Source: CAZVWV01 sp964631745
GTDB taxonomy: Bacteria > Bdellovibrionota_C > UBA2361 > JBGSMV01
Assembly: GCA_964631745.1 (NCBI GenBank)
Contig: CAZVWV010000153.1
Location: forward strand, 1 to 8,247
Direction of reading: 5' to 3'
Length of the DNA: 8,247 nt
This document shows positions 1-6,608 of the stretch, in pieces. The notes beneath the pieces were generated by a model. That model saw nothing but the letters and a program-made list of their open reading frames with translations. It was not told the origin of the DNA and searched no databases. A program made the translations under genes and the position numbers. How positions within the stretch are numbered: the first letter of the stretch is position 1; the number at the start of each line of letters is the position of its first letter.

Positions 1-55
1 CCACCGGCCGACGAGTCGTCGGCGCTACTTAATATCCCTGCTTCGCCCTAAACTG
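1..55. repeat. Hairpin repeat, copy 1 (left end cut by window edge)
   Basis: This stretch is identical base for base to 163-217. It contains a perfect 8-bp palindrome, GCCGACGA at 7-14 and TCGTCGGC at 16-23, around a single central G. An A/T-richer segment GCTACTTAATAT and then CTTCGCCCTAAAC follow. No open reading frame runs through it. The repeat may continue upstream of the window, so its true left end is unknown. Confidence 0.9.
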
Positions 56-56
56 G

Positions 57-76
57 ACGACTCGTCGACCGGTGCC
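57..76. repeat. Inverted partial copy of the hairpin repeat
   Basis: Read on the minus strand, this gives CACCGGTCGACGAGTCGTCC, which matches the start of copies 1 and 2 (CACCGGCCGACGAGTCGTCG) with few differences. It lies just after copy 1 in opposite orientation, so the array mixes orientations. Its own stem is shorter (GACGA/TCGTC) than in the direct copies. A separate small stem, GTGCC/GGCAC, follows at about 75-91. Confidence 0.6.
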
Positions 77-141
77 ACGTAGCGGCACAAAATCTTAGGC
101 CGATAGGCAGCAGCCGGTGCGAGCAGGTGGTGGCTACGCCC

Positions 142-210
142 TAAACGATAATGCCCCTACAACCACCGGCCGACGAGTCGTCGGCGCTACTTAATATCCC
201 TGCTTCGCCC
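142..210. repeat. Hairpin repeat unit A (contains copy 2)
   Basis: This 69-base unit starts at TAAAC and ends at CTTCGCCC. It contains most of the exact 55-base duplicate of the window start, which spans 163-217. The perfect 8-bp stem with one-base loop is at 169-185. The unit abuts unit B, which begins with the same TAAAC, so the two form a tandem pair. Confidence 0.85.
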
Positions 211-278
211 TAAACTGTAGTGCCACTATAAACATCGGCGGCCGAGTCGGCCGCTACATAATATCTCGTGCTTTACCC
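211..278. repeat. Hairpin repeat unit B, diverged
   Basis: This 68-base tandem neighbour of unit A is clearly related (TAAAC, TA-TGCC-CTA, GCTAC-TAATAT, CTT-CCC in the same order) but diverged. Its stem, GCGGCCGA at 238-245 and TCGGCCGC at 247-254 around G246, is again a perfect 8-bp palindrome. The two base pairs that differ from unit A have changed on both arms, so pairing is kept. This indicates selection on a structure or a symmetrical binding site. Confidence 0.8.
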
Positions 279-300
279 AGGGTTTCGAGCAATTACGTGA

Positions 301-330
301 TTTACAATTTGCACTTGCCTGGCTCATAAT
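301..330 (+). promoter_or_regulatory. Predicted sigma70-type promoter for the OmpA-lipoprotein/thiolase unit
   Basis: TTTACA at 301-306 matches the -35 consensus at 5 of 6 positions. CATAAT at 325-330 matches the -10 consensus at 5 of 6, with an 18-base spacer. The start codon at 362 lies about 30 bases downstream, leaving a short leader. It is the only good pair seen between the repeat array and the gene. The call rests on consensus matching alone. Confidence 0.5.
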
Positions 331-361
331 CTATCCTCATTAAGCTAAGGGACCAAGGATT

Positions 362-1081
362 ATGAATACCTTCTCAAAACTTGTCTTTGCCGGAACTATC
401 ACAGCCATACTGTTACTTTACGTGAACGGCTGTAGCAATCCACAGCCAGGACCGGATAAATCTTTGGCCGGGGCCGTCCTGGGCGCTGGCTGGGGTGCCG
501 GTTCCGGTGCCGTAGTGGGGCATCAGCTCAATAATACCGGAGCTGGTGCGGGCGTGGGCGCCGGAATCGGTGCGGTGGCGGGCGCGCTGTCGGGGGCGGG
601 CTATGATCTGACCGAATCAACCCAGATTGATCAGGAAAAGCAGTTGGCCTCGCTCAAGGTACAAAATCAGGCCAATTCACAGGCCTTAGGGCGCTTACAA
701 AATCAGCTCGATTTAGCCGTAAGCGCCGACATGACGGGTGGCATCTACCAAGTGTTTTTTGACCCAGATACTACAAACCTCAGAACAGGCGCCGTGGCTA
801 ATTTGGAGATACTTGCCGAAACGATCAAGTCCAGTCCACATGCCGCTGTTGTGAACGTGGTCGGTCATGCAGACGATGCTGGCACTCCGGATTACAACGA
901 ACGCTTAGCCGAATCACGTGCGCGCAGTGTCAGTGCTTATCTCGCTCAGCGCGGCGTGAGCCTCTCGCAGATAAAAGTAAGCTCGTTTGGTAGCAAACGT
1001 CCACTGGCTACAAATATGACCGAGGCCGGTCGGCAACTTAATAGACGTGTAGATATTTTCTTAGGTAAATACAATGACTGA
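362..1081 (+). CDS. OmpA-family outer-membrane lipoprotein with glycine-zipper segment
   Basis: This is a predicted envelope lipoprotein that tethers the outer membrane to peptidoglycan. Residues 1-23 form a lipoprotein signal peptide ending VNG before Cys24, the expected lipidated residue; Asn at -2 makes the lipobox slightly atypical. Residues 35-80 are very rich in Gly and Ala with GxxxG spacing, a glycine-zipper-like membrane or oligomerisation segment. Residues 84-120 are polar and probably helical. Residues 128-235 are an OmpA C-terminal domain with GHADDAG (168-174), YNERLAESRARSV (178-190) and NRRVDIF (227-233), which hold the Asp and Arg normally used to bind diaminopimelate. The length of 239 residues fits small lipoproteins of the YiaD/Pal type. 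AAGG at 347-350 or AAGGA at 355-359 could serve as ribosome binding site. The stop codon lies inside the next gene's start, so translation is probably coupled. Family assignment is firm; a specific name is not. Confidence 0.93.
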   Translation: MNTFSKLVFAGTITAILLLYVNGCSNPQPGPDKSLAGAVLGAGWGAGSGAVVGHQLNNTGAGAGVGAGIGAVAGALSGAGYDLTESTQIDQEKQLASLKVQNQANSQALGRLQNQLDLAVSADMTGGIYQVFFDPDTTNLRTGAVANLEILAETIKSSPHAAVVNVVGHADDAGTPDYNERLAESRARSVSAYLAQRGVSLSQIKVSSFGSKRPLATNMTEAGRQLNRRVDIFLGKYND

Positions 1082-2222
1082 AGCATATATTATTGACGCT
1101 GTAAGAACTCCGCGTGCCAAACGCAAAGGTAAATTTAACGCTGTTCATCCTGTAGATCTGCTTACCTATCCGCTAAACGCGCTCAAGGCTAGAAACTCAT
1201 TTGATCCGAAAGAGATTGAAGATGTCATCACCGGTTGTGTTACGCAAACGGGTGAACAGGGCTGGTGTGTTGCTCGAAGCTCAGTTCTGGCATCCGGCTG
1301 GCCAGTGACCGTTCCGGCGACAACAGTTAATAGATTGTGTGGCTCTGGACAGCAGGCCTTTAATTTTGTGGCTGCAAATATTCTTTCTGGAACTTACGAC
1401 TTAGCCGTAGCCGCTGGGCTTGAGCATATGACGCGCTGCCCCATGTTTTCGGATATTAGCGGCGAAGAAAGCCCCTTGTTAAAGTCAATCTTTCCCGATC
1501 TTGTGCCACAAGGTTTAGCAGCGGAGCTACTAGCTGCAGAGTATAAAGTTTCACGCGCTCAGATGGATGAGTTTGCCTTCAACTCACAGATGCGCGCCAA
1601 AGCCGCGCTCGCGGAAGGACATTTCAAGAAGAGCATCATCCCAGTGCCATACAAAGATGAACATGGCGCTGATGCCGTTTTGGCCGTTGACGATAATCCG
1701 CGCGCCGATACCACTCTTGAAAAGTTATCCTCGCTAAAGCCGGTTTTCAAAGAGGATGGGGTTATTACTGCCGGAAATGCTTCTGCCATTGTCGACGGGG
1801 CCGCTGGCATACTTGTGGCAAGCGCCGGTAAAGTGAAATCGCATAACCTTAAGCCCCGTGCGCGCGTGGTGTCTATTGGCGTGGTCGGGTCGCCGCCAAA
1901 AATAATGTTAACCGGACCCATCAGCGCATCAGAAGCCGCGCTTAAACGTGCCGGCTTGAGAAAAGACCAAATCGACCTTTGGGAGATAAACGAGGCCTTT
2001 GCCGTGGTGCCGATTATTACCGTCAAGGCTTTAGAAATTGATCCATCTAAGGTAAACGTTAATGGCGGCGGAGTCGCGCTTGGCCACCCCTTGGGCGCAA
2101 CCGGGACAATGTTAATTGGCACCGCACTGGACGAGCTTGAAAGACGTCAGGGGCGTTATGCGCTTATAACCATGTGCATTGGGTTAGGAATGGGGATAGC
2201 GACTATTATTGAGCGGGCGTAG
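1074..2222 (+). CDS. Acetyl-CoA C-acyltransferase (thiolase)
   Basis: A thiolase-superfamily enzyme catalysing thiolytic cleavage of 3-ketoacyl-CoA or the reverse condensation of acetyl-CoA, in the cytoplasm. The catalytic set is complete: nucleophile Cys89 in NRLCGSG (86-92), NEAFA (306-310), His338 in GGGVALGHPLGATG (331-344) and the second catalytic Cys368 in CIGLGMG (368-374). At 382 residues it is slightly shorter than the usual 390-400 but has both halves of the fold. The segments GEQGWCVARSS and GLEHMTR resemble, from memory, the FadA5/FadA6-like 3-ketoacyl-CoA thiolases more than biosynthetic PhaA, so substrate is left open. The ATG at 1074 overlaps the lipoprotein gene by 8 bases (ATGACTGA), with a weak AGG at 1063-1065 upstream, which suggests translational coupling. 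No dehydrogenase or hydratase partner is present nearby. Confidence 0.95.
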   Translation: MTEAYIIDAVRTPRAKRKGKFNAVHPVDLLTYPLNALKARNSFDPKEIEDVITGCVTQTGEQGWCVARSSVLASGWPVTVPATTVNRLCGSGQQAFNFVAANILSGTYDLAVAAGLEHMTRCPMFSDISGEESPLLKSIFPDLVPQGLAAELLAAEYKVSRAQMDEFAFNSQMRAKAALAEGHFKKSIIPVPYKDEHGADAVLAVDDNPRADTTLEKLSSLKPVFKEDGVITAGNASAIVDGAAGILVASAGKVKSHNLKPRARVVSIGVVGSPPKIMLTGPISASEAALKRAGLRKDQIDLWEINEAFAVVPIITVKALEIDPSKVNVNGGGVALGHPLGATGTMLIGTALDELERRQGRYALITMCIGLGMGIATIIERA

Positions 2223-2333
2223 CTTCCTATTTCTTGACCAATTGGCATAGATCGACTAATCAGTAATCGGAGTTTCGTCGGATTTCGGGCAAAGATATTA
2301 AGTTTTAACAGATATTAACTTGGAGAGATTATA

Positions 2334-3638
2334 ATGAAAAATGATTTAGTAGACTACAAAGTTAAAGATATTACCCTAGCCGATCTTGGCCGCCGTGAAA
2401 TTGAGATGGCCGAGAAGGAGATGCCTGGTCTAATGTCTCTGCGCAAAGAGTTCGGTCCAAAAAAGCCCTTGAAGGGCGCGCGTGTTGCCGGCTGTTTACA
2501 TATGACTATCGAGACGGCTGTGCTTATCGAGACATTGGTGGAACTTGGCGCCGAGGTGCGTTGGTCTAGCTGCAATATTTTCTCCACTCAAGATCAGGCT
2601 GCCGCCGCTATCGCCGCACGCGGCATCCCAGTTTTCGCTTGGAAGGGCGAAACCCTTGAGGAATACGATTGGTGCATCGAGCAAACTTTGCTATTTGGCA
2701 CCAAAGGGCCAAATATGATTCTGGACGACGGTGGCGACCTTACCGCGATCGTGCATGACAAACACACCAATCTTCTTAAAGATATTTTAGGGATTTCAGA
2801 AGAGACTACCACGGGCGTCAATCGCCTTTATCAGATGCACACGGATGGCAAGTTGAAAGTGCCCTCCTTCGACGTGAACAATTCCGTCACCAAATCAAAG
2901 TTTGACAATCTTTACGGTTGTAGAGAGTCCTTAGCAGACGGCATCAAGCGCGCCACTGACATAATGATTGCAGGAAAAGTAGTTTGCATCGCCGGTTACG
3001 GCGATGTGGGCAAGGGCTGCGCGCACTCGATGCGTAGCTACGGAGCGCGCGTGCTCATAACAGAGATCGATCCTATTAACGCCCTGCAAGCCGCCATGGA
3101 AGGTTTCCAAGTCGTCACCATGGAGACCGCTGCGTCGCTGGCCGATATCTTCGTTACCGCAACTGGGAACGTCGACATAGTTACAAGCCAACATATGGAG
3201 GTCATGAAGGACCAAGCCATTGTTTGTAACATCGGACATTTCGATTCAGAGATCGACGTAGCTTGGCTTGAGTCGAACAAAAACCTAAAGAAGCTCACGA
3301 TCAAGCCGCAGGTTGACAAATTCATCTGGCCAAACGGAAAGAGCCTAGTGCTCTTGGCCAGCGGACGATTAGTGAACTTGGGCTGTGCAACTGGCCATCC
3401 CAGCTTCGTGATGTCGAACTCCTTTACAAACCAAGTCATGGCCCAAATTGAGCTGTATACAAACCATGCCAAGTATCCGGTGGGTGTTTACACTTTACCT
3501 AAGAAGCTGGACGAGCACGTAGCCCGGCTGCATCTGGGTAAACTTGGAGTTGAGCTGACCACACTCACAGAGAAGCAGTCCAAATACCTGAACGTGTCAG
3601 TGGAAGGCCCGTACAAGCCCGATCATTATAGGTATTAA
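2334..3638 (+). CDS. ahcY: Adenosylhomocysteinase (S-adenosyl-L-homocysteine hydrolase)
   Basis: A cytoplasmic NAD-dependent enzyme that reversibly splits S-adenosylhomocysteine into adenosine and homocysteine, clearing the product inhibitor of methyltransferases. Visible landmarks are HMTIET (56-61), DDGGD (131-135), SEETTTG (155-161), Lys188 with Asp192-Asn193 and Cys196 in the catalytic core, the NAD-binding GYGDVGKG (221-228), and the C-terminal KPDHYRY (428-434) that reaches into the partner subunit. The protein is complete at 434 residues. That is close to the animal enzyme and shorter than the roughly 465-470-residue form with an internal insertion known from many proteobacteria. GGAGAG at 2322-2327 lies 6 bases before the ATG, a strong ribosome binding site. 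The 111-base leader holds TTGACC at 2234-2239 but no convincing -10 partner, so the promoter is uncertain. No SAH riboswitch was recognised. Confidence 0.99.
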   Translation: MKNDLVDYKVKDITLADLGRREIEMAEKEMPGLMSLRKEFGPKKPLKGARVAGCLHMTIETAVLIETLVELGAEVRWSSCNIFSTQDQAAAAIAARGIPVFAWKGETLEEYDWCIEQTLLFGTKGPNMILDDGGDLTAIVHDKHTNLLKDILGISEETTTGVNRLYQMHTDGKLKVPSFDVNNSVTKSKFDNLYGCRESLADGIKRATDIMIAGKVVCIAGYGDVGKGCAHSMRSYGARVLITEIDPINALQAAMEGFQVVTMETAASLADIFVTATGNVDIVTSQHMEVMKDQAIVCNIGHFDSEIDVAWLESNKNLKKLTIKPQVDKFIWPNGKSLVLLASGRLVNLGCATGHPSFVMSNSFTNQVMAQIELYTNHAKYPVGVYTLPKKLDEHVARLHLGKLGVELTTLTEKQSKYLNVSVEGPYKPDHYRY

Positions 3639-3644
3639 GAGCCT

Positions 3645-3673
3645 TTGATTAGCATCTTAAACCCCTGTACAAT
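3645..3673 (+). promoter_or_regulatory. Predicted sigma70-type promoter of the M6 peptidase gene
   Basis: TTGATT at 3645-3650 (4 of 6 consensus bases) and TACAAT at 3668-3673 (5 of 6) are separated by the ideal 17 bases. Transcription would start near 3680, about 35 bases before the TTG start codon. It begins just after the ahcY stop, so the peptidase gene can be transcribed independently of ahcY. No strong terminator separates them. Confidence 0.55.
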
Positions 3674-3715
3674 TGCGAAGGCATTTTAGTACTGCATTTC
3701 AGCATTGGGGGATAT

Positions 3716-5101
3716 TTGCGTAATTACTGTAAATTGGCGCTGCTGCTGCTTATATTTTGTGCAGTAAACCTAGCATCCGCAGCGCCTAGTTCAACATACT
3801 CACCAGCGGCTTCGGTGGCTTTCCCGATTTCGTCAAACGGTGTTAGGCGAGAGCTCGTAATCCCGGTGGACTTTCCGGATCAGCCCGGCCTTAGAAACCG
3901 TGGCGAGATATTTCAGCAATTCTTTGGGCACTACCCGACGGGAAGCCTAGCGGATTACTTTGCTGAAGTTTCTTACGGTTCTTTGATTTTGACCGGCGAT
4001 GTGATCGGTATGCCGGCACTCAATTCAAGTCCGGCGAACTCCAATTCGACCGTAAACTACTCTTCATACGTGCGCCTTCCTCATTCCAAAAGCTTTTACA
4101 CCGGACGATCACATGGCTTTGACGTCAACAATTTCCCCGGCAACATGGCCGGGGTATTTCACGACGCAATCAAGGCGCTTGATGCAAGCGGCTTTGATTT
4201 TAGCCCTTATGTTGAGCCGGGTACTCGTCGCATCGATCATGCCATCGTGATCTTCACTGGGTCTTCCTCGGCCGGGTCGGGCAACGATACCGACTTCCAT
4301 GCTTCCTCATACGATTTAAGATATTACTTCCCTGGCGGCTTGGTTACACCCTCAGGTTTTGAGTTTGGTAATTTTACCTTCTGTCCGGAACTTGAAGCAG
4401 ATGGCTCAGCGGCCACAATCGGAGTTTGCGCTCATGAGATTGGGCATGCGCTTGGTCAATCGGATCTTTACGATTTTTCATATCAATCAAGCGGTGTGGG
4501 GTATTACGACCTTATGGGCTACGGCCTGTACGGCGCTGGAACCGGCGCACGGCCTTTTCATCCAAGCGCTGCAACCAAGGCGCTCTTTGGTTGGCTAAAG
4601 CTTACAAGGATCTCATCTAAGACTAAGCGCCTAAAGCTTAAAGCCGTTGAGAACTCCCCCTCGGCCATAAAACTAATACCAAGTGGCGGCGACGGCTCGG
4701 AGTATTTTATCTTAGAGAATCGGCAATTCGTAGGCTTTGATTCAAGAATGTCCTCGGTCGGACTCTGCCCGGGTTTATATATCTGGCACATTGATCAAGC
4801 CGTTGCGACTAATTTTCGGGCAAGTAACTTGATAAACAGTATGAAACTTCCGGGCGGGCCCAGCCACCCAGCCATCTCGCTTGTGGAAGCCGATGGAGAT
4901 AATTCTCTAACAAGAGCGCCAATTAGTTACGGAGAATGTGGAGATGCCTGGAAGGTCGGAAGCACCTGGAAGGATTCCGGCAGAGCCAACGCGCGCACGT
5001 GGAATGGTGCCAAGAGCGGTCTTTCCGTCAAGATTCTTGCGGAAAAAAACGGCAGCCTAGAGTTATTAATAAAAACTACCGGACGCTCCAAAGACTTCTA
5101 G
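3716..5101 (+). CDS. Secreted M6-family zinc metallopeptidase
   Basis: A predicted exported zinc protease related to the immune-inhibitor-A/PrtV group. Residues 1-22 are a Sec signal peptide: charged MRNYCK, hydrophobic core at 7-19, cleavage probably after Ala-Ser-Ala at 20-22. The mature N-terminus has VDFPDQ (51-56) and the family-like YPTGSLADYF and EVSYGSLILTG (73-94). The zinc site is HEIGHALGQSD (240-250), with His240 and His244 as ligands, Glu241 catalytic and Asp250 a likely third ligand. DLMGYG (265-270) supplies the Met-turn and GLYIWHID (353-360) is a further recurrent block. Four cysteines (223, 238, 351, 408) could form disulfides. No C-terminal sorting domain is seen. The start is taken as TTG because the signal peptide begins there and GGGGG at 3707-3711 precedes it; in-frame CTG at 3692 is possible. 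The native substrate is unknown. Confidence 0.9.
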   Translation: MRNYCKLALLLLIFCAVNLASAAPSSTYSPAASVAFPISSNGVRRELVIPVDFPDQPGLRNRGEIFQQFFGHYPTGSLADYFAEVSYGSLILTGDVIGMPALNSSPANSNSTVNYSSYVRLPHSKSFYTGRSHGFDVNNFPGNMAGVFHDAIKALDASGFDFSPYVEPGTRRIDHAIVIFTGSSSAGSGNDTDFHASSYDLRYYFPGGLVTPSGFEFGNFTFCPELEADGSAATIGVCAHEIGHALGQSDLYDFSYQSSGVGYYDLMGYGLYGAGTGARPFHPSAATKALFGWLKLTRISSKTKRLKLKAVENSPSAIKLIPSGGDGSEYFILENRQFVGFDSRMSSVGLCPGLYIWHIDQAVATNFRASNLINSMKLPGGPSHPAISLVEADGDNSLTRAPISYGECGDAWKVGSTWKDSGRANARTWNGAKSGLSVKILAEKNGSLELLIKTTGRSKDF

Positions 5102-5283
5102 ATTTCGTATTATCCTAGAAAGAGCAGTAGAATCTACTACGGTGACGGATATGACTGATTCTCTTGACGTTTTCTAGGAATTGGTACTCACCCTCATGCG
5201 TGTCCGGTAGAAAGGTGGCGGTGATGCCGTAAATTCTTGATTTAAAAAGGGAAAACAGGAATTTGTAGTTTCCGCGATTTGAA

Positions 5284-5365
5284 TTTAACCACGGAGAACA
5301 CGGAGGTCACGGAGAGAGAAATTCTCAATATTTTCTCCGTGTTCCCCGTGGCCTCCGTGGTTAAA
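5284..5365. repeat. Inner CACGGAG-type palindrome with 9-base periodicity
   Basis: TTTAACCACGGAG at 5284-5296 is the exact reverse complement of 5353-5365. Within the left arm CACGGAG recurs at 5290, 5299 and 5308, exactly 9 bases apart. In the right arm the reverse complement CTCCGTG lies at 5335 and 5353, with the variant CCCCGTG at 5344, again 9 bases apart. The transcript could fold into a long hairpin with a loop near 5321-5331. Similar ACCACGGAG-type repeats are, to my recollection, scattered in several environmental bacterial genomes. Confidence 0.8.
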
Positions 5366-5403
5366 GACCCAAATTACAATGTCTTACCGGACAGCAGTGA
5401 CTC

Positions 5404-5422
5404 ACCCTAGCGGTGCTAGGGT
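5404..5422. repeat. Perfect 8-bp hairpin inside the right arm
   Basis: ACCCTAGC (5404-5411) and GCTAGGGT (5415-5422) are perfectly complementary around a GGT loop. The left arm of the surrounding element lacks this hairpin at the corresponding place, although it carries the adjacent ACTCACCCT (5186-5194, compare 5400-5408). It is therefore either an insertion in the right arm or a loss from the left arm. Confidence 0.7.
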
Positions 5423-5536
5423 TCCGTGCCAATTCCGTCGAAGAACCTCAAGATAATCAGCCATCTCCGTCACCTCGCTGCGATTCAACTGCTCTTTCTA
5501 GGATTATCCAGTAGTCCCCGGACATGAAGTGGCCGC

Positions 5537-6415
5537 TCACGCCTGTTGCATGCCGTGATTGAAGCTCTTTTTCTTAACCACCCCGCCCTCCGCTCCGGCG
5601 ATGGGATAGAAAAACACAAAGGCGCTTGGGTCAATTTCACGCACTATCGATCGGATACGTCCGAGCTCCAAGCGCGTAATCACCACCTGCACAATTTCAA
5701 GCTCGGAGCCACTCAAAGCGCCCCGGCCACTGTATAGGGTCACGCCACGGCCCATCTCACCGGTAATTCTAGCGCTGATGATTCTATTGTGCGGTGAGAT
5801 AATAGTAATAGATGTGAACTCGTCGATACCGTACAGAACAAAATCTAAGGTCTTAGCCGCAGCAAAATAAGTCAGGATAGAATACAGAACCTCGTTCACA
5901 CCGAGCACAAACAACGCCACCGCGAAAAGCAGTACGTTAAAACTAAGAATAATATCTCCAACCTTAAACCCAACAAATCTCTTACTAAGCAAGAGTGCCA
6001 CAATCTCAGTCCCATCTAAGACTGCCCCGCCGCGTACGGCCAAACCGATACCGGCGCCGATAAAGCAGCCTCCAAAAATCGAGGTCAGCACTAAATCTGA
6101 GGTAACATCCGGATAGGGGATAAATTTCAGCACTAGCGCTAACCCACCGATGCCGAGAATACTTCGTAGGGCAAAAGCCTTGCCCATTAATCGATACGCC
6201 ACCAAGACAAAAGGCAAATTTACTATGGGCAAGAGAACCGCCAAGGACAGCCCTGTGGTTTTGGCCAACAACATCGAGACGCCAGTCACACCGCCATCGA
6301 TGAAGTTGCTAGAGAGTAGAAATCCGTTTAGGCCCAGTCCCGCTAAGAGGATCCCAGCTGCGATCTGCAGCAGATTGAGTAGCTCCGTACGGCTTAGTTT
6401 CAAGTGAATTAGCAT
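5537..6415 (-). CDS. YitT family integral membrane protein (N-terminal membrane domain plus DUF2179)
   Basis: A predicted inner-membrane protein of unknown transport or regulatory role. Hydrophobic stretches at about 13-34, 56-77, 83-100, 108-128, 155-173 and possibly 176-192 make up the membrane half. They contain the family-like FIDGGVTGVSMLL (38-50) and RGGAVLDGTEIVALLL (128-143), the two related Gly-rich motifs of the duplicated DUF161 unit. Residues about 200-275 form the soluble DUF2179 domain, with ITGEMGRGVTLYSGRGA (217-233) and IVREIDPSAFVF (257-268). The length of 292 residues is normal. The ATG at 6415 is the first possible start, because an in-frame TGA lies two codons upstream (6421-6419). 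GAGG is only one base from the ATG, an awkward spacing. A 7-bp hairpin sits just upstream. The gene is convergent with the peptidase and has no obvious functional partner. Confidence 0.92.
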   Translation of the reverse strand: MLIHLKLSRTELLNLLQIAAGILLAGLGLNGFLLSSNFIDGGVTGVSMLLAKTTGLSLAVLLPIVNLPFVLVAYRLMGKAFALRSILGIGGLALVLKFIPYPDVTSDLVLTSIFGGCFIGAGIGLAVRGGAVLDGTEIVALLLSKRFVGFKVGDIILSFNVLLFAVALFVLGVNEVLYSILTYFAAAKTLDFVLYGIDEFTSITIISPHNRIISARITGEMGRGVTLYSGRGALSGSELEIVQVVITRLELGRIRSIVREIDPSAFVFFYPIAGAEGGVVKKKSFNHGMQQA

Positions 6416-6425
6416 GCCTCAGAGT

Positions 6426-6444
6426 AAAACCCACAGAGGGTTTT
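6426..6444 (-). promoter_or_regulatory. Leader hairpin immediately before the YitT start
   Basis: AAAACCC and GGGTTTT form a perfect 7-bp stem around a 5-base loop. On the minus strand it ends in TTTT and lies 10 bases before the ATG at 6415. It resembles a weak terminator or attenuator, or a structure that limits access to the ribosome binding site. Only three of seven pairs are G-C, so the stem is weak and the role is unproven. Confidence 0.35.
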
Positions 6445-6540
6445 CGAACAATAGGCTAGCTGGCGGCCAGGAAGCCAAGACTTTGATTGTTAACTTAAGC
6501 AGTTTAAGGAAATCTGCTAATTAAGTTTGGGCAACTTAGT

Positions 6541-6596
6541 TCCGCCTTCGCTCACAGCTGCCACTATCGGCAATGGTTTCAACTAGCGAAGGCGGA
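6541..6596. repeat. Long-stem hairpin between two minus-strand genes
   Basis: TCCGCCTTCGCT (6541-6552) and AGCGAAGGCGGA (6585-6596) are perfectly complementary over 12 bp. The 32-base loop carries a smaller TGCC/GGCA stem. Weaker similarity continues outward. The hairpin lies 12 bases beyond the stop codon of the 6609-7037 gene on the minus strand, so it could end that transcript, but it has no T-tract. It may equally be a dispersed palindromic repeat. Confidence 0.55.
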
Positions 6597-6608
6597 GTCG
6601 TAACCTGC

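Larger units (their letters stand above)
5109..5507. mobile_element. Nested inverted-repeat element, probably MITE-like
   Basis: This 399-base non-coding block fills most of the gap between the convergent peptidase and YitT genes. Its ends form a long imperfect inverted repeat: about 5109-5187 pairs with about 5427-5507, including a perfect 17-bp match (5112-5128 with 5488-5504) and shared GGTGACGG and GGAATTGG blocks. TGTCCGGTA at 5201-5209 has a reversed partner at 5384-5392. In the middle sits a second, inner palindrome (5284-5365). No transposase or other long reading frame is present, so it would be non-autonomous. I could not identify a clear target-site duplication. It begins 7 bases after the peptidase stop codon and may also terminate both convergent transcripts. 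Confidence 0.65.

Noticed and set aside
1..278. CRISPR array
   Set aside because: The repeats abut or overlap in sequence, differ in orientation and lack uniform unique spacers; no cas gene is present.
1559..2122. Long minus-strand open frame of 187 codons inside the thiolase gene
   Set aside because: It lies wholly within an intact thiolase with all catalytic motifs, and its translation has no recognisable motif; it is an antisense shadow.
2223..2333. SAH or SAM riboswitch in the leader of ahcY
   Set aside because: The leader is fairly A/T-rich and shows no set of paired stems resembling either riboswitch class.
3641..3681. Terminator after ahcY formed by GCCTT and AAGGC
   Set aside because: The stem is only 5 bp with a loop of about 30 bases and overlaps the predicted promoter of the peptidase gene.
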